Assembly: GCF_042679305.1 (NCBI RefSeq) | Contig: NZ_JBHTMP010000009.1 | Coordinates: 62,001 to 126,000 of the forward strand | Length of the DNA stretch: 64,000 bases | Reading direction: 5' to 3' | DNA from: Micromonospora_H sonneratiae | Lineage (GTDB): Bacteria > Actinomycetota > Actinomycetes > Mycobacteriales > Micromonosporaceae | Shown: positions 52,588-60,933 of the stretch, piece by piece | Position numbering within the stretch: position 1 is the first letter of the stretch | Layout of the letters: each line of letters begins with the position of its first letter | Notes under the pieces: model-generated | Seen by the model: only the letters and a program-made list of their open reading frames with translations | The model's database searches: none | What the model was told of the DNA's origin: nothing | Translations under genes and position numbers: made by a program

Positions 52588-53934
52588 ATGGGCGGCTACA
52601 AGAACCACGCGTTGGCGGAGCTGATAGCCGAATCTGGTCGTACGCGTGCGGCGATTGCCCGGCAGGTCGTACACATGGGCCAAACCGAGCACGGCGTCCG
52701 GTTCTGCTACGACTACAGGTCAATCGGCCGATGGCTACAAGGGGCTGTGCCCGAACCGCCAGCTCCCGACGTGCTCGCCATGGTGTTCAGGAGACTGCTG
52801 AACCGGCAGATCACCGTCCAGGATCTCGGATTCGATCACGGTGACATGACCCAACGCAGCCTCATCTTCCCGACCAGCCCCGCCATCAGCGTCGATGCGG
52901 CTACCGAGCTATGGAGAGCCACCGTGGAGCGACGCCGATTCTTGCAGGGCAGCACATTCGCCTCAATTTTTGCGGTCGAAGCGGCAATAGACTGGCGCGA
53001 CCTGCCCGACAGTGCACCGTTGACGAAGACTGGCGGCACACTACAAGTCACCACCGCCGACGTTGCCCGTCTACACCAGGCATACGGCGAGTTCGCCCGG
53101 CTTGACCACCTGCACGGCGGCGGGTACGCGCTCAACTGGCTACAGCAATATCTCGACGCCGAGGTGACCCCGCTACTGCGTGGCCGCTACACCGATCCTG
53201 TCGGCCGTGACCTGTTCCAGGCAGCTGCCACCCTGACGGACATGGCCGGCTGGATGGCGATGGACGCCGGCTCCCAGGGCCTGGCGCAACGCAACTACAC
53301 CCAAGCGGCAGCGCTGGCCCGGCACGCCGGAGACACCGCCTACAGCGCCTACACCATCGGCAACCTCGCCACCCAGGCCCTGCTGGTTGGGCAAGCCCGC
53401 ACCGCAGTGCGGCTCGCCCGCACAGCCCGGAACGGTGGAGGACGCGCCGTCACCGCAACCCTTGCCGCCAGGATCCTCACCACGGAAGCCCGCGCCCACG
53501 CCCTCGGCGGCGACAAGCACGAAACCTACCGGGCGTTACGGTTGGCCGATCAAGCGATGGCGCAAGCCAACCCGTCCGACGATCCCAACTGGCTGGGAAC
53601 GTTCAGCCCAGCCCATTACGCGGGATCGGTGATGCACGCCCTGCGTGACCTTGGTGATTACGGTGCGGCCGAGCGCCATGCTGTAGCCGCGATGAACCTG
53701 CCCTCCGCGAACATTCGCACCCGCGCGCTACACGCTGTGCTGCACGCCTCCGTCCTGACGGGGCACGGTGATTTGGATGGTGCCGTTGAGATCGCGGCCA
53801 AGGCGAGACGAGCTGCTCACGACCTAAAATCCCAGCGACTCAACCTCCGGCTCAGAGAGCTTCATGACAGGTTGGCTGCACATCGTGGCCAGCGTGTCGT
53901 TGCCGACTATCTTGAGGGTTCGAACACGCTGTAG
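52588..53934 (+). CDS. TPR-containing regulator of the lanthipeptide cluster
   Basis: A 448-residue actinomycete regulator. The N-terminus (HALAELIAESGRTRAAIARQ, then DYRSIGRWLQGAVP) is a helix-turn-helix with the Y-x-x-I-x-RWLxG pattern of a class that ends in TPR-like helices; the TPRs (about 180-430) include TAYSAYTIGNLATQALLVG. Such regulators often stand divergent from RiPP and other small clusters. ATG at 52588 follows AAGGGAG. It faces the lanthipeptide operon with 217 bases between, so it is the likely switch. Its 3' end overlaps a truncated gene on the other strand by 28 bases. Confidence 0.78.
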   Translation: MGGYKNHALAELIAESGRTRAAIARQVVHMGQTEHGVRFCYDYRSIGRWLQGAVPEPPAPDVLAMVFRRLLNRQITVQDLGFDHGDMTQRSLIFPTSPAISVDAATELWRATVERRRFLQGSTFASIFAVEAAIDWRDLPDSAPLTKTGGTLQVTTADVARLHQAYGEFARLDHLHGGGYALNWLQQYLDAEVTPLLRGRYTDPVGRDLFQAAATLTDMAGWMAMDAGSQGLAQRNYTQAAALARHAGDTAYSAYTIGNLATQALLVGQARTAVRLARTARNGGGRAVTATLAARILTTEARAHALGGDKHETYRALRLADQAMAQANPSDDPNWLGTFSPAHYAGSVMHALRDLGDYGAAERHAVAAMNLPSANIRTRALHAVLHASVLTGHGDLDGAVEIAAKARRAAHDLKSQRLNLRLRELHDRLAAHRGQRVVADYLEGSNTL

Positions 53935-54161
53935 CCGGGATGGGTCCCGACGTCCTCCTCGAGGGCGGCACCAATCAGCCGTACCTGCTCGACTCTGTCC
54001 AGAACGGTCGGCCAGGTTTCGGGACGTTGGAAGTCACCCTCGACGACGTCGACGCCGGCTCGTGGTGCGAGCGCCTGCGGCTGGCGGGTCACGGCCCGCA
54101 CCAACAGGTCCACCACGTGACGGCCGGTGTTCCCGGACGCGCCGGTCACTAGGATTGTCAT
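53907..54161 (-). pseudogene. Truncated NmrA-type NAD(P)-binding protein
   Basis: Only the first 84 residues of an NmrA/atypical short-chain dehydrogenase remain: TILVTGASGNTGRHVVDLLV is the NAD(P) motif, and GVDVVEGDFQRPETW continues normally, then it ends abruptly. Complete relatives have about 280-300 residues. ATG at 54161 with AAAGGAG shows it still has a good start. The lost part was replaced by the 3' end of the lanthipeptide regulator, suggesting a junction made by insertion of the cluster. Confidence 0.75.
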
Positions 54162-54445
54162 GTTGCTCCTTTCCGGATCCCTGGATGGCGCAATAGACCG
54201 CCGCCGTACCGGTTCGCGGCGGCGGTCATCAGGGACGATAGGTGGATTTCCACGCGCTCGCACGTAGCACATGTGTACGAACGACACCGCGTGCCGCGTC
54301 CGGCGTACCCGGGACTTCGCACTGCCGTCGGCCGCTACCCGCTGTTCGTGGGCCGCACCGGGCATAGGTTCGATCCGACCGGGAAGGGAGCGCAGGTGGG
54401 GTCGTGTCGCTGAACAACCCGCCTGACGATCACCGGGGAGAAGTT

Positions 54446-55297
54446 ATGAGCAGCTCAGCCGCGAGTTCGGCAGCTCCGGACACCATCGTCCTGATCCACG
54501 GCCTGTGGCTGACTCCCCGCAGCTGGGAACACTGGATCGACCGCTACATGCGGGCCGGCTACCGGGTCCTCGCCCCCGCCTGGCCCGGCATGGAGGGCGA
54601 GGTGGAGGAGCTGCGCCGCGATCCCTCCCCGATCGCCCGCCTCGACATCTCCCAGGTGGTCGACCACTACGAGCAGATCATCTACGACCTGGAGCAGCCC
54701 CCGATCATCATGGGTCATTCGTTCGGCGGGACGTTCGTGCAACTGCTGCTGGACCGGGGCCTCGGCAGTGCCGGGGTGGCCATCGACGCCGCGCCGGTCA
54801 AGGGCGTGCTGCGGATGCCCCCGTCCACCCTCAAGGCGACCTTTCCCGTACTCCACAACCCGGCCAACCGGCGTCGGGCGATACCCCTCACCCCGGAACA
54901 GTTCCACTACACGTTCACCAACACCATGACCCCGGAGGAGTCACAGGAGGCGTACGACCGCTACCACGTACCGGGCGCCGGACACATCGTCTTCGAGGCG
55001 GCGGTGACCAACCTCAACCCGTTCACCGCCGACCGGGTGAACTTCACCCGGGAGGATCGCGCTCCGCTGCTGCTGATCGCCAGTGGCGACGACCACCTCG
55101 TCCCGCCGAACATGACCAAGGAGGACGCCGGCCACTACCAGCAGTCGAAGGCGATCACCGCCTACGTCGAGTTTCCCGACCGCTCACATTTCACCATCGG
55201 CCAGAACGGCTGGGAACAGGTCGCCGACTTCGCCCTCGACTGGGCGGTCAACCCCGAATCCGTCCACGCCCTGCCGGACGGTCGCCGGCCCGGATGA
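54446..55297 (+). CDS. Alpha/beta hydrolase
   Basis: A 283-residue cytoplasmic alpha/beta hydrolase: TIVLIHGLWLTPRSWEHWID, nucleophile elbow GHSFGG, acid in LLIASGDDHLVPP and catalytic histidine in FPDRSHFTIGQNGWE. Close relatives are common in actinomycetes and unassigned. ATG at 54446 has GGGGAG 6 bases before it. Its end overlaps the convergent decarboxylase gene by 114 bases. Confidence 0.87.
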   Translation: MSSSAASSAAPDTIVLIHGLWLTPRSWEHWIDRYMRAGYRVLAPAWPGMEGEVEELRRDPSPIARLDISQVVDHYEQIIYDLEQPPIIMGHSFGGTFVQLLLDRGLGSAGVAIDAAPVKGVLRMPPSTLKATFPVLHNPANRRRAIPLTPEQFHYTFTNTMTPEESQEAYDRYHVPGAGHIVFEAAVTNLNPFTADRVNFTREDRAPLLLIASGDDHLVPPNMTKEDAGHYQQSKAITAYVEFPDRSHFTIGQNGWEQVADFALDWAVNPESVHALPDGRRPG

Positions 55298-56395
55298 GGT
55301 CCGGAACACCGGTGGGTCGTGCATCAGGAAGTCGTGGTGGCTGATGTTCCAGGCGTACGCGCCCGCCATGGCGAACACGATGGTGTCCCCCACCGCTATC
55401 CGCCCGGGCTGGTCCGATCGGGACAGCACGTCCTTCGGGGTGCAGAGCTGACCGACCACGGTCACCGGGCCACCGTCGGTCGCCGGTGGCTGCCGGTCCG
55501 CTCCGGACCGGGGATGTACGGTGAACGGCTGGGCGTGCCCCTTGGCCGCCGGGGTACGCAGGTGATGGGTGCCGCCGGCCACCACCACGAACCACTCGCC
55601 GTGTGACCGCTTGACGTCGATCACCTCGGTCACGTACGAGCCGCAGTAGACGGTCACCGCCCGGCCCGGCTCGACCCGTAACACCACCTCCGGGTACGCG
55701 TCGAGGACGCCGGCCAGCGCAGTCCCGTATCCGACCCAGTCGAATCGGGCATCGGGATCGGAGTAGTCCACCGCCATCCCACCGCCCACGTTGACCTCGG
55801 TGACCCCGAGCCGCGTCACCGCCCAGTCGACGACCTGCCGGGCCACCTCGGCGGCGACCGGCGCGGCCAGGCCACTGGCCAGGTGCGCGTGCATCCCGCG
55901 GATGCGTACCCCGGGCAGGGCCGCCCGGACGCAGGCCAGTGCCTCGTCCGGAGCCATCCCGAACGGGCTGGGTCCGCCGCCCATCACCAGGCTCGCGCCG
56001 GGCACCGCCACCGGCAGGTTCACCCGCAGCATCACCTCGGCCCGGCGGTCGGCGGCACTGGCCAACCGGTCGAGCCGGTGCAGCTCCGTGATCGACTCGA
56101 CGTGGAACCGGCGTACCCCTGCAGCCAGCCCGGCGGACAGATCCGCGACCGTCTTGCCCGGTCCGCCGAAGGCAGCCGCCCGGTGCCCGGGCAGTACGGC
56201 GGCCAGATGGCGCAGTTCGCCGCGACTGGCGACCTCGAACCCGTCCACCAGCGGGGCGAGGGTACGCAGGATCGCCGGATCCGGGTTGGCCTTCATCGCG
56301 TACAGCAGCTCGACCCGGTCCGGTAGCGCGGCCCGGATGGCCGTGGCGTGCCCGGTCAGCGCGGCCAGGTCGTAGACGTAGACGGGACGGGTCAT
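55184..56395 (-). CDS. PLP decarboxylase of the siderophore operon (LysA/SbnH-like)
   Basis: A 403-residue fold-type III PLP decarboxylase related to diaminopimelate decarboxylase and to SbnH of staphyloferrin B synthesis. The PLP lysine is in LLYAMKANPDPA, the glycine loop in NVGGGMAVDYSD, EPGRAVTVYCG contacts phosphate and LCTPKDVLSRSD holds the catalytic Cys-Asp region. In NIS siderophore clusters such enzymes make an amine from an amino acid or a citryl conjugate. ATG at 56395 overlaps the previous gene by ATGA. The last 45 residues extend past the usual end and overlap the convergent hydrolase gene. Confidence 0.85.
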   Translation of the reverse strand: MTRPVYVYDLAALTGHATAIRAALPDRVELLYAMKANPDPAILRTLAPLVDGFEVASRGELRHLAAVLPGHRAAAFGGPGKTVADLSAGLAAGVRRFHVESITELHRLDRLASAADRRAEVMLRVNLPVAVPGASLVMGGGPSPFGMAPDEALACVRAALPGVRIRGMHAHLASGLAAPVAAEVARQVVDWAVTRLGVTEVNVGGGMAVDYSDPDARFDWVGYGTALAGVLDAYPEVVLRVEPGRAVTVYCGSYVTEVIDVKRSHGEWFVVVAGGTHHLRTPAAKGHAQPFTVHPRSGADRQPPATDGGPVTVVGQLCTPKDVLSRSDQPGRIAVGDTIVFAMAGAYAWNISHHDFLMHDPPVFRTSSGPATVRQGVDGFGVDRPVEGEVGDLFPAVLADGEM

Positions 56396-57960
56396 CGGGC
56401 AGCCCTCCACAACGGGTTGGGCACCGGCACGTATCCGGCCTGCCGGTCGGCGGCCCGGTGCCAACGGACCAGGAGATTGGCCTTGGCGACCAGCGGCTCG
56501 CCGGTCAGCAGGGGACGCAGCGCCGGCGGATCGCCGAGTTGGGCGGAGGTTCCGGCGATGATGTCCCGCAACGTGGCCCAGAGCGTCGGTTCGATCCCCG
56601 GCCGGGCGTCGGCCAACGCGCCGGCGAGGCTGGCCAGATGGTTGACCAGCAGACAGTAGGCGATCCGCCGATAGGCGCGCTGGGCGTCGTAGGCGATCGA
56701 CCTCGGCAGCCCGGCCGGCCAGTCGCCGATCCGTTCGACGTCCAGCTTGACCCCCTCCAGGTCCCGCAGCAGCATCCGGACCGGCTGTCGTGCCGCGTCC
56801 AGCACCACCACCACGTTCTGCGGATGCGCCTCGTGCACGATGCCGTGCTCCACCCACAACCGCAGCACCGCTGGAACGAGCAGCCCGGTGTAGGCCCGCC
56901 ACCAACCGACCGGATCGGGTACGGCCAGCGGCCCGGTGGCCAGCGCCGCCGCCAGCAGCGGTGTCTCACCGGGCCGCAGGTGTGGCCGCAGCCCGGTACG
57001 CAGGATCGTGCCGTACGCCTCGTCCGGACCGGGCAGGTCGACCGTGCGGTAGGCCGGCTCGGCCAGCAGCGCCACCCCCGCCGGCAGGGGAACGTCGGCC
57101 AGCAGCCGGGTCAGGGCGACCGCCCCGGTCAACTCGTACCGGGCGTTCTTGCGTAGGCAGTTCGTGATCCGTACGTGCAGGCTGGCCTTGACGAACAGGT
57201 CGGCCGTCGGGGCGTACAGGGTCCGTACGCTGGCCGTCGGCCGCAGCGGGACACCGGCCGGGCCGAGATCACGCAGCCGAGCGTCGAGCGGCCCGGTCAG
57301 CGCCAACTGCCACGGGTGCACCGGCAACGCCACGTGCCCGGCCGGCGTGGCCGGTGGGTCCAACGCCGCGATCAGCTCGTCGAACGGCCCGTCCTCGGCG
57401 ACCAGTTCCCGAGGCACCCCGATCCAGTGCAGTCGTACCGCCACCCGCAGTTCCGGGGCGTACGCCTCCCAGGCGGCCGGATCACCGCTGCGCCACTTCG
57501 GGGCGGGGTGGTGCGGGTGGCCATAGAGCAGGGACTGCTCGGAGTCCACGTACGCGTCGATGGCCGGATCGCCGACCGGCGTCGGATCCTGGTCCGGTCG
57601 GCCGTCGAGCAGCCCACGCACCGCGTCCCGGCTGGCCACCACCTGCCCGACGAACTCGTCGTTGCCGATCCCGGTACGCCGGTCGAGTTCGGCGGCGATC
57701 AGCTCGGCGAGTTCGGGCACCTCGACCGGGGTCCACCGCCGGTCGGCCAACTGCCGGACCGGCCCGGTGTAGCGGTGCGCCCCAACCGGCGACACCCGGT
57801 CGACGGCGCAGCTCAACAACACCCCGGTACGGGGCAGCCAGGCCAGCATCTCGTCGGCGTCGACGGTGGCGGTACCGTCCGGTCCGGCGACCTCACGGAC
57901 GAGGCAGCCGAAGAGAGCGTGTGCCGAGGCAAGGTCGGCGGCGGAGACAGCGACGGTCAT
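56392..57960 (-). CDS. NIS siderophore synthetase 2 (IucA/IucC family)
   Basis: A 522-residue IucA/IucC-type synthetase that condenses citrate or another carboxylate with an amine, using ATP. Motifs: LPVHPWQ, FVKASLHVRITNCLRKNARY and VHEAHPQNVVVVLD, followed by a FhuF-like ferric-reductase-type C-terminal part. Gene overlap ATGA on both sides shows translational coupling. It is one of two non-identical NIS enzymes in the operon, so two condensation steps are expected. Confidence 0.9.
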   Translation of the reverse strand: MTVAVSAADLASAHALFGCLVREVAGPDGTATVDADEMLAWLPRTGVLLSCAVDRVSPVGAHRYTGPVRQLADRRWTPVEVPELAELIAAELDRRTGIGNDEFVGQVVASRDAVRGLLDGRPDQDPTPVGDPAIDAYVDSEQSLLYGHPHHPAPKWRSGDPAAWEAYAPELRVAVRLHWIGVPRELVAEDGPFDELIAALDPPATPAGHVALPVHPWQLALTGPLDARLRDLGPAGVPLRPTASVRTLYAPTADLFVKASLHVRITNCLRKNARYELTGAVALTRLLADVPLPAGVALLAEPAYRTVDLPGPDEAYGTILRTGLRPHLRPGETPLLAAALATGPLAVPDPVGWWRAYTGLLVPAVLRLWVEHGIVHEAHPQNVVVVLDAARQPVRMLLRDLEGVKLDVERIGDWPAGLPRSIAYDAQRAYRRIAYCLLVNHLASLAGALADARPGIEPTLWATLRDIIAGTSAQLGDPPALRPLLTGEPLVAKANLLVRWHRAADRQAGYVPVPNPLWRAAR

Positions 57961-59639
57961 ACGGTGACTCGCAGATAGTTCGGTCCGGTACGCCGGTAGC
58001 ACTTGTTGATGTCGGTGCAGCCGAGGCGCTGCTTCGGCAGCAGGGTGCCGGCGGTGAGCATCGCCTTGACCGGCAAGCGGTCGGTGGCCAGCAGTCGTTC
58101 GGTCAGCAGTTCGGCGGCCGGGCCGCCACCCCACCGGCTCTGGTCACCACCCGGTCGGTCCCGGCCACCAGCCCACCGGCCCTGGTCACCACCCCACCGG
58201 TCCCGGGCGGCGACCAGCCGGGGCCGTAGCGCGGCGGCGGGGGACGGAACGTCGACGCCCTCCCCGGCGAGGGCCAGCAGCGGCGCTGCCGCCGCCAGGT
58301 GCAACGTGATCGTGGTGAACACGTCGGCCAACTCCCCCGGGTCGTGCACCAGCATCCGCCGGTCGCGTACGGGCAGCGTCGAGTGCCGCAGGTCGAGCCG
58401 GGCACCGTCGTTGTCCTTGTAGAGCAGCCGAAGCCGACCGCCGGGGCCGACGACCAGGTGCAGGTTCTGCGGATGGGCCTCCAGGGCGATGCCGTGGCGC
58501 AGCCACAGGTGTACGTGCCAGTCGAGCAGCAGGTCCAGGTAGGACTCGACGAGTGGAACCGGATCACCGCCGGTCACCCGCTCGGCCACCGTCACCCCGG
58601 TCTCGTCACGGGCGGCCAGCGCCGCCACCGGGATCACCACCGTGTCCGCCAGGTCGGGTGGATAGCCCCGGAGCAGGAACGCCCGCAGTTCGTCGCCGTC
58701 GTGGTGGCCGTACCGGCTCTCGTCGGTGTGCAGCACGCGGCCGTGGAACGCCGGTTCGGCGGCGGCGATCCGATCCAGCAGCCCGGCCATGATCGCGCCG
58801 TCGGCCAGGGTGTCGGGCTTGAGCGTCCGCCGGTTGCGCACACCCAACGTCGCGGTGGGCAGCGGCAGCTTCAGGTGCGTGTACGGGTCGTCCGCCAGCG
58901 CCACTGTCCGCATCGACAGGGTGGGACGCACCTCGACGGCCGGCCGGTCGATCACCGGCAGGCCAGCCTGTTCGGCGGTGAGCGGATGCACCGGCAGCAG
59001 CACGGTGTCCGGGTCGTCCGGCACCGGCCACCAGGGGGGCAACCGTTCGGGTAGCCGGGTCCCGGACCGGGGTGTCGGCAGCCAGCGCAGCTGGAAGGTG
59101 GGGGCGTGCTCCGGCGCGTACGCCCGCAGTTGCCCGGCGTCGAGTCCGTGCCGGCACCGGTCGGTGGGGTAGACCGGGTGGCCGGCATACGCGGCGACCA
59201 CCTCGTCCAGCAGTGCCCCGGGCATGCCGGTCGGGTCGATGGCCCGGCGGGCGGCGATCGAGGCGTACACCCGTGGTCGTGCCTGCTCGGCCAGCCGGCG
59301 GGCCAGCAGGTCGGCCCGGCACTCGTCGACCAGGTCCGCCCAGCCGGCCTCGGCTTCCGGGTCCTCCTGCGGGGCCAGCAGGGCCAGCAACGATTCGAGC
59401 CGATCCACCTGGTAGGGCTGCCCACTGTCCGGGTGCAGGTAAACCACCGGTCGTACGACGCGGACGGTGTGCTGGAAGCCGTCCGGGCGGATCGGTATCC
59501 GCAGCAGCCCGGCCGGGATCCGCACCTGCCACCAGCCGTCCCCGGCGGGTTCGCCGACACTGTCCAGGCCGAGGTGGTCCTCCCGCAGCAGCGCGTCGAG
59601 CACCCGGACGAAGACCTGTCCCTCAAGCACGTCGGTCAC
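57957..59639 (-). CDS. NIS siderophore synthetase 1 (IucA/IucC family)
   Basis: A 560-residue IucA/IucC synthetase, more diverged from its neighbour. Visible motifs are LLPVHPLTAEQ, THLKLPLPTATLGVRNRRTL, LEAHPQNLHLVVGP and LLYKDNDGARLDL. A Gly/Asp/Arg/Trp-rich insert near residues 478-504 (DRWGGDQGRWAGG) comes from a tandem DNA duplication. GTG at 59639 follows the TAA of the ATP-grasp gene with no space between them. Its substrates differ from enzyme 2 by inference. Confidence 0.88.
   Translation of the reverse strand: MTDVLEGQVFVRVLDALLREDHLGLDSVGEPAGDGWWQVRIPAGLLRIPIRPDGFQHTVRVVRPVVYLHPDSGQPYQVDRLESLLALLAPQEDPEAEAGWADLVDECRADLLARRLAEQARPRVYASIAARRAIDPTGMPGALLDEVVAAYAGHPVYPTDRCRHGLDAGQLRAYAPEHAPTFQLRWLPTPRSGTRLPERLPPWWPVPDDPDTVLLPVHPLTAEQAGLPVIDRPAVEVRPTLSMRTVALADDPYTHLKLPLPTATLGVRNRRTLKPDTLADGAIMAGLLDRIAAAEPAFHGRVLHTDESRYGHHDGDELRAFLLRGYPPDLADTVVIPVAALAARDETGVTVAERVTGGDPVPLVESYLDLLLDWHVHLWLRHGIALEAHPQNLHLVVGPGGRLRLLYKDNDGARLDLRHSTLPVRDRRMLVHDPGELADVFTTITLHLAAAAPLLALAGEGVDVPSPAAALRPRLVAARDRWGGDQGRWAGGRDRPGGDQSRWGGGPAAELLTERLLATDRLPVKAMLTAGTLLPKQRLGCTDINKCYRRTGPNYLRVTV
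58126..58206. repeat. Imperfect tandem duplication inside the NIS gene
   Basis: Two units of 39 and 42 bases (58126-58164 and 58165-58206) share most positions, beginning CCACC and ending GGTCCCGG or similar. In frame, they add a hydrophilic linker to the synthetase. Confidence 0.6.
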
Positions 59640-60827
59640 TTAGCTGATCTCCCAGCGCAGGTCGGCCCGGAAGGCGTTCAGGGTGTCGCGGACGGCGGCC
59701 GGGCCGGGACCGATGGCGTGCAGGACCGCCAGGTAGTCGCGGTTCGTACCGGTCCGGTGGATGCTGCTGCCGGGTCGACTCAACGGGCGACAGTGCAGTC
59801 GTACCCCGTCCCGGTGGTCGTCGACCGCGCCGGGGGCGGCGACGAGTGTCCCGGACCGGTCCGCGCAGACGTACTCGACGAGGGCATGCCGGGGCACGGA
59901 GCCCGGATCGGGTACGGCCAGCGCGGTCAGCGGCTCGCCGAGGTGCAGCCGGATGACGTACTCGAAGATCGGGATGTCCAGCAGTTCCGCCAGGATCAGG
60001 TCCATCCGGTCCCCGATCAGCCGGTAGTTCACCTCGATCAGTCGCACCCGGCCGTCGTCCTGGACGACGTACTCGGTGTGGCTGGCACCGAACGAGACAC
60101 CGAGCGCGTCCAGTTGTGCCCGTACCTGCTCGGCGGCCGGGTCGGCGGCTGGCGGTGCCCACTCCAACGTCTGCTCGGTGAAGGTTGGCGGTGGCCCGAG
60201 CCCGGTCCGCCACCCGCCGACCGGGACGATGTTCGTGCTGTCGCCCAGGGTGTCATAGGTGCGTAGCTCGCCGGCCAGGTACTCCTCGACCACCAGCGCC
60301 GGGTCCGGTCGACGGCGGCGGATCTCGGTGATCCGGGCAACCAGTTCGTCGGCGTCACCGACCAGGTAGGCGTCCTCGCTGGCGACCCCGGCACGGGGCT
60401 TGACCACCACCGGGTAGGGCAGTCGTGACGCGGTACGGCCGGGATCGTCACCCGGCCCGATGATGACGCTGAGTACGGTGTCCAGTCCGGCGGCGGCCAC
60501 CGTCTGCCGGGTCAGTGCCTTGTCCTTGCACCGCCGGGCGGCCTCGGGGTCCTTGCCGGGCAGTCCAATGCAGTGTGCCGCCAGTGCGGTGACGGCCTGG
60601 AGGTGGTCGCTGTTGGACAGCAACGCGGCGGGTCGTTCGCCTGCGGTGGTCGCCGCCACGACGGCCGCCGGGTCCCGCACCGCACAGCGTTGCACCGGTA
60701 CGTGTGGCGGCCAGTTCTCCGGCTGGTCGGTGAGTACGGTGACCGGCAGCCCGAGTCGGCTGGCGGCCGGCAGGAAGCCGTCGAGGACGGCGTCGGTGGG
60801 GTTGAGCGCGGTCAGGTACAGCCGCAC
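59640..60827 (-). CDS. ATP-grasp ligase of the siderophore operon
   Basis: A 395-residue ATP-grasp enzyme: ATP-lysines in YPVVVKPRAGVASEDAYLVG, the glutamates of LVVEEYLAGEL and the metal-site RLIEVNYRLIGDR. ATP-grasp ligases form amide or ester bonds through acyl phosphates. GTG at 60827 is chosen because GGAGGG is 6 bases before it; GTG at 60845 has none. It is the first gene of the operon, 33 bases after an iron box. An ATP-grasp ligase is not a usual part of known NIS pathways such as staphyloferrin B or desferrioxamine, so it may add an extra building block. Confidence 0.85.
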   Translation of the reverse strand: MRLYLTALNPTDAVLDGFLPAASRLGLPVTVLTDQPENWPPHVPVQRCAVRDPAAVVAATTAGERPAALLSNSDHLQAVTALAAHCIGLPGKDPEAARRCKDKALTRQTVAAAGLDTVLSVIIGPGDDPGRTASRLPYPVVVKPRAGVASEDAYLVGDADELVARITEIRRRRPDPALVVEEYLAGELRTYDTLGDSTNIVPVGGWRTGLGPPPTFTEQTLEWAPPAADPAAEQVRAQLDALGVSFGASHTEYVVQDDGRVRLIEVNYRLIGDRMDLILAELLDIPIFEYVIRLHLGEPLTALAVPDPGSVPRHALVEYVCADRSGTLVAAPGAVDDHRDGVRLHCRPLSRPGSSIHRTGTNRDYLAVLHAIGPGPAAVRDTLNAFRADLRWEIS

Positions 60828-60860
60828 AGTGGACCCTCCGATCACGACATGACGCGCCTG

Positions 60861-60879
60861 TTAGGCCAGGCTAGCCTAA
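60861..60879. promoter_or_regulatory. Iron box (IdeR/DmdR-type operator)
   Basis: TTAGGCCAGGCTAGCCTAA matches 16 of 19 positions of the actinobacterial iron-box consensus (TTAGGTTAGGCTAACCTAA) and keeps its palindromic ends. It lies directly upstream of the ATP-grasp gene, so iron-loaded IdeR/DmdR1 should shut the siderophore operon down. Confidence 0.85.
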
Positions 60880-60933
60880 GGAAAAGGAAGGTTCGGGCGC
60901 GACCCGCCAACGGGTTGCCAGAGCAGCGGGAAC

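Noticed and set aside
54340..54400. TTCGATCC near 54367 considered as a tRNA T-arm
   Set aside because: No matching acceptor stem, D arm or anticodon arm around it.
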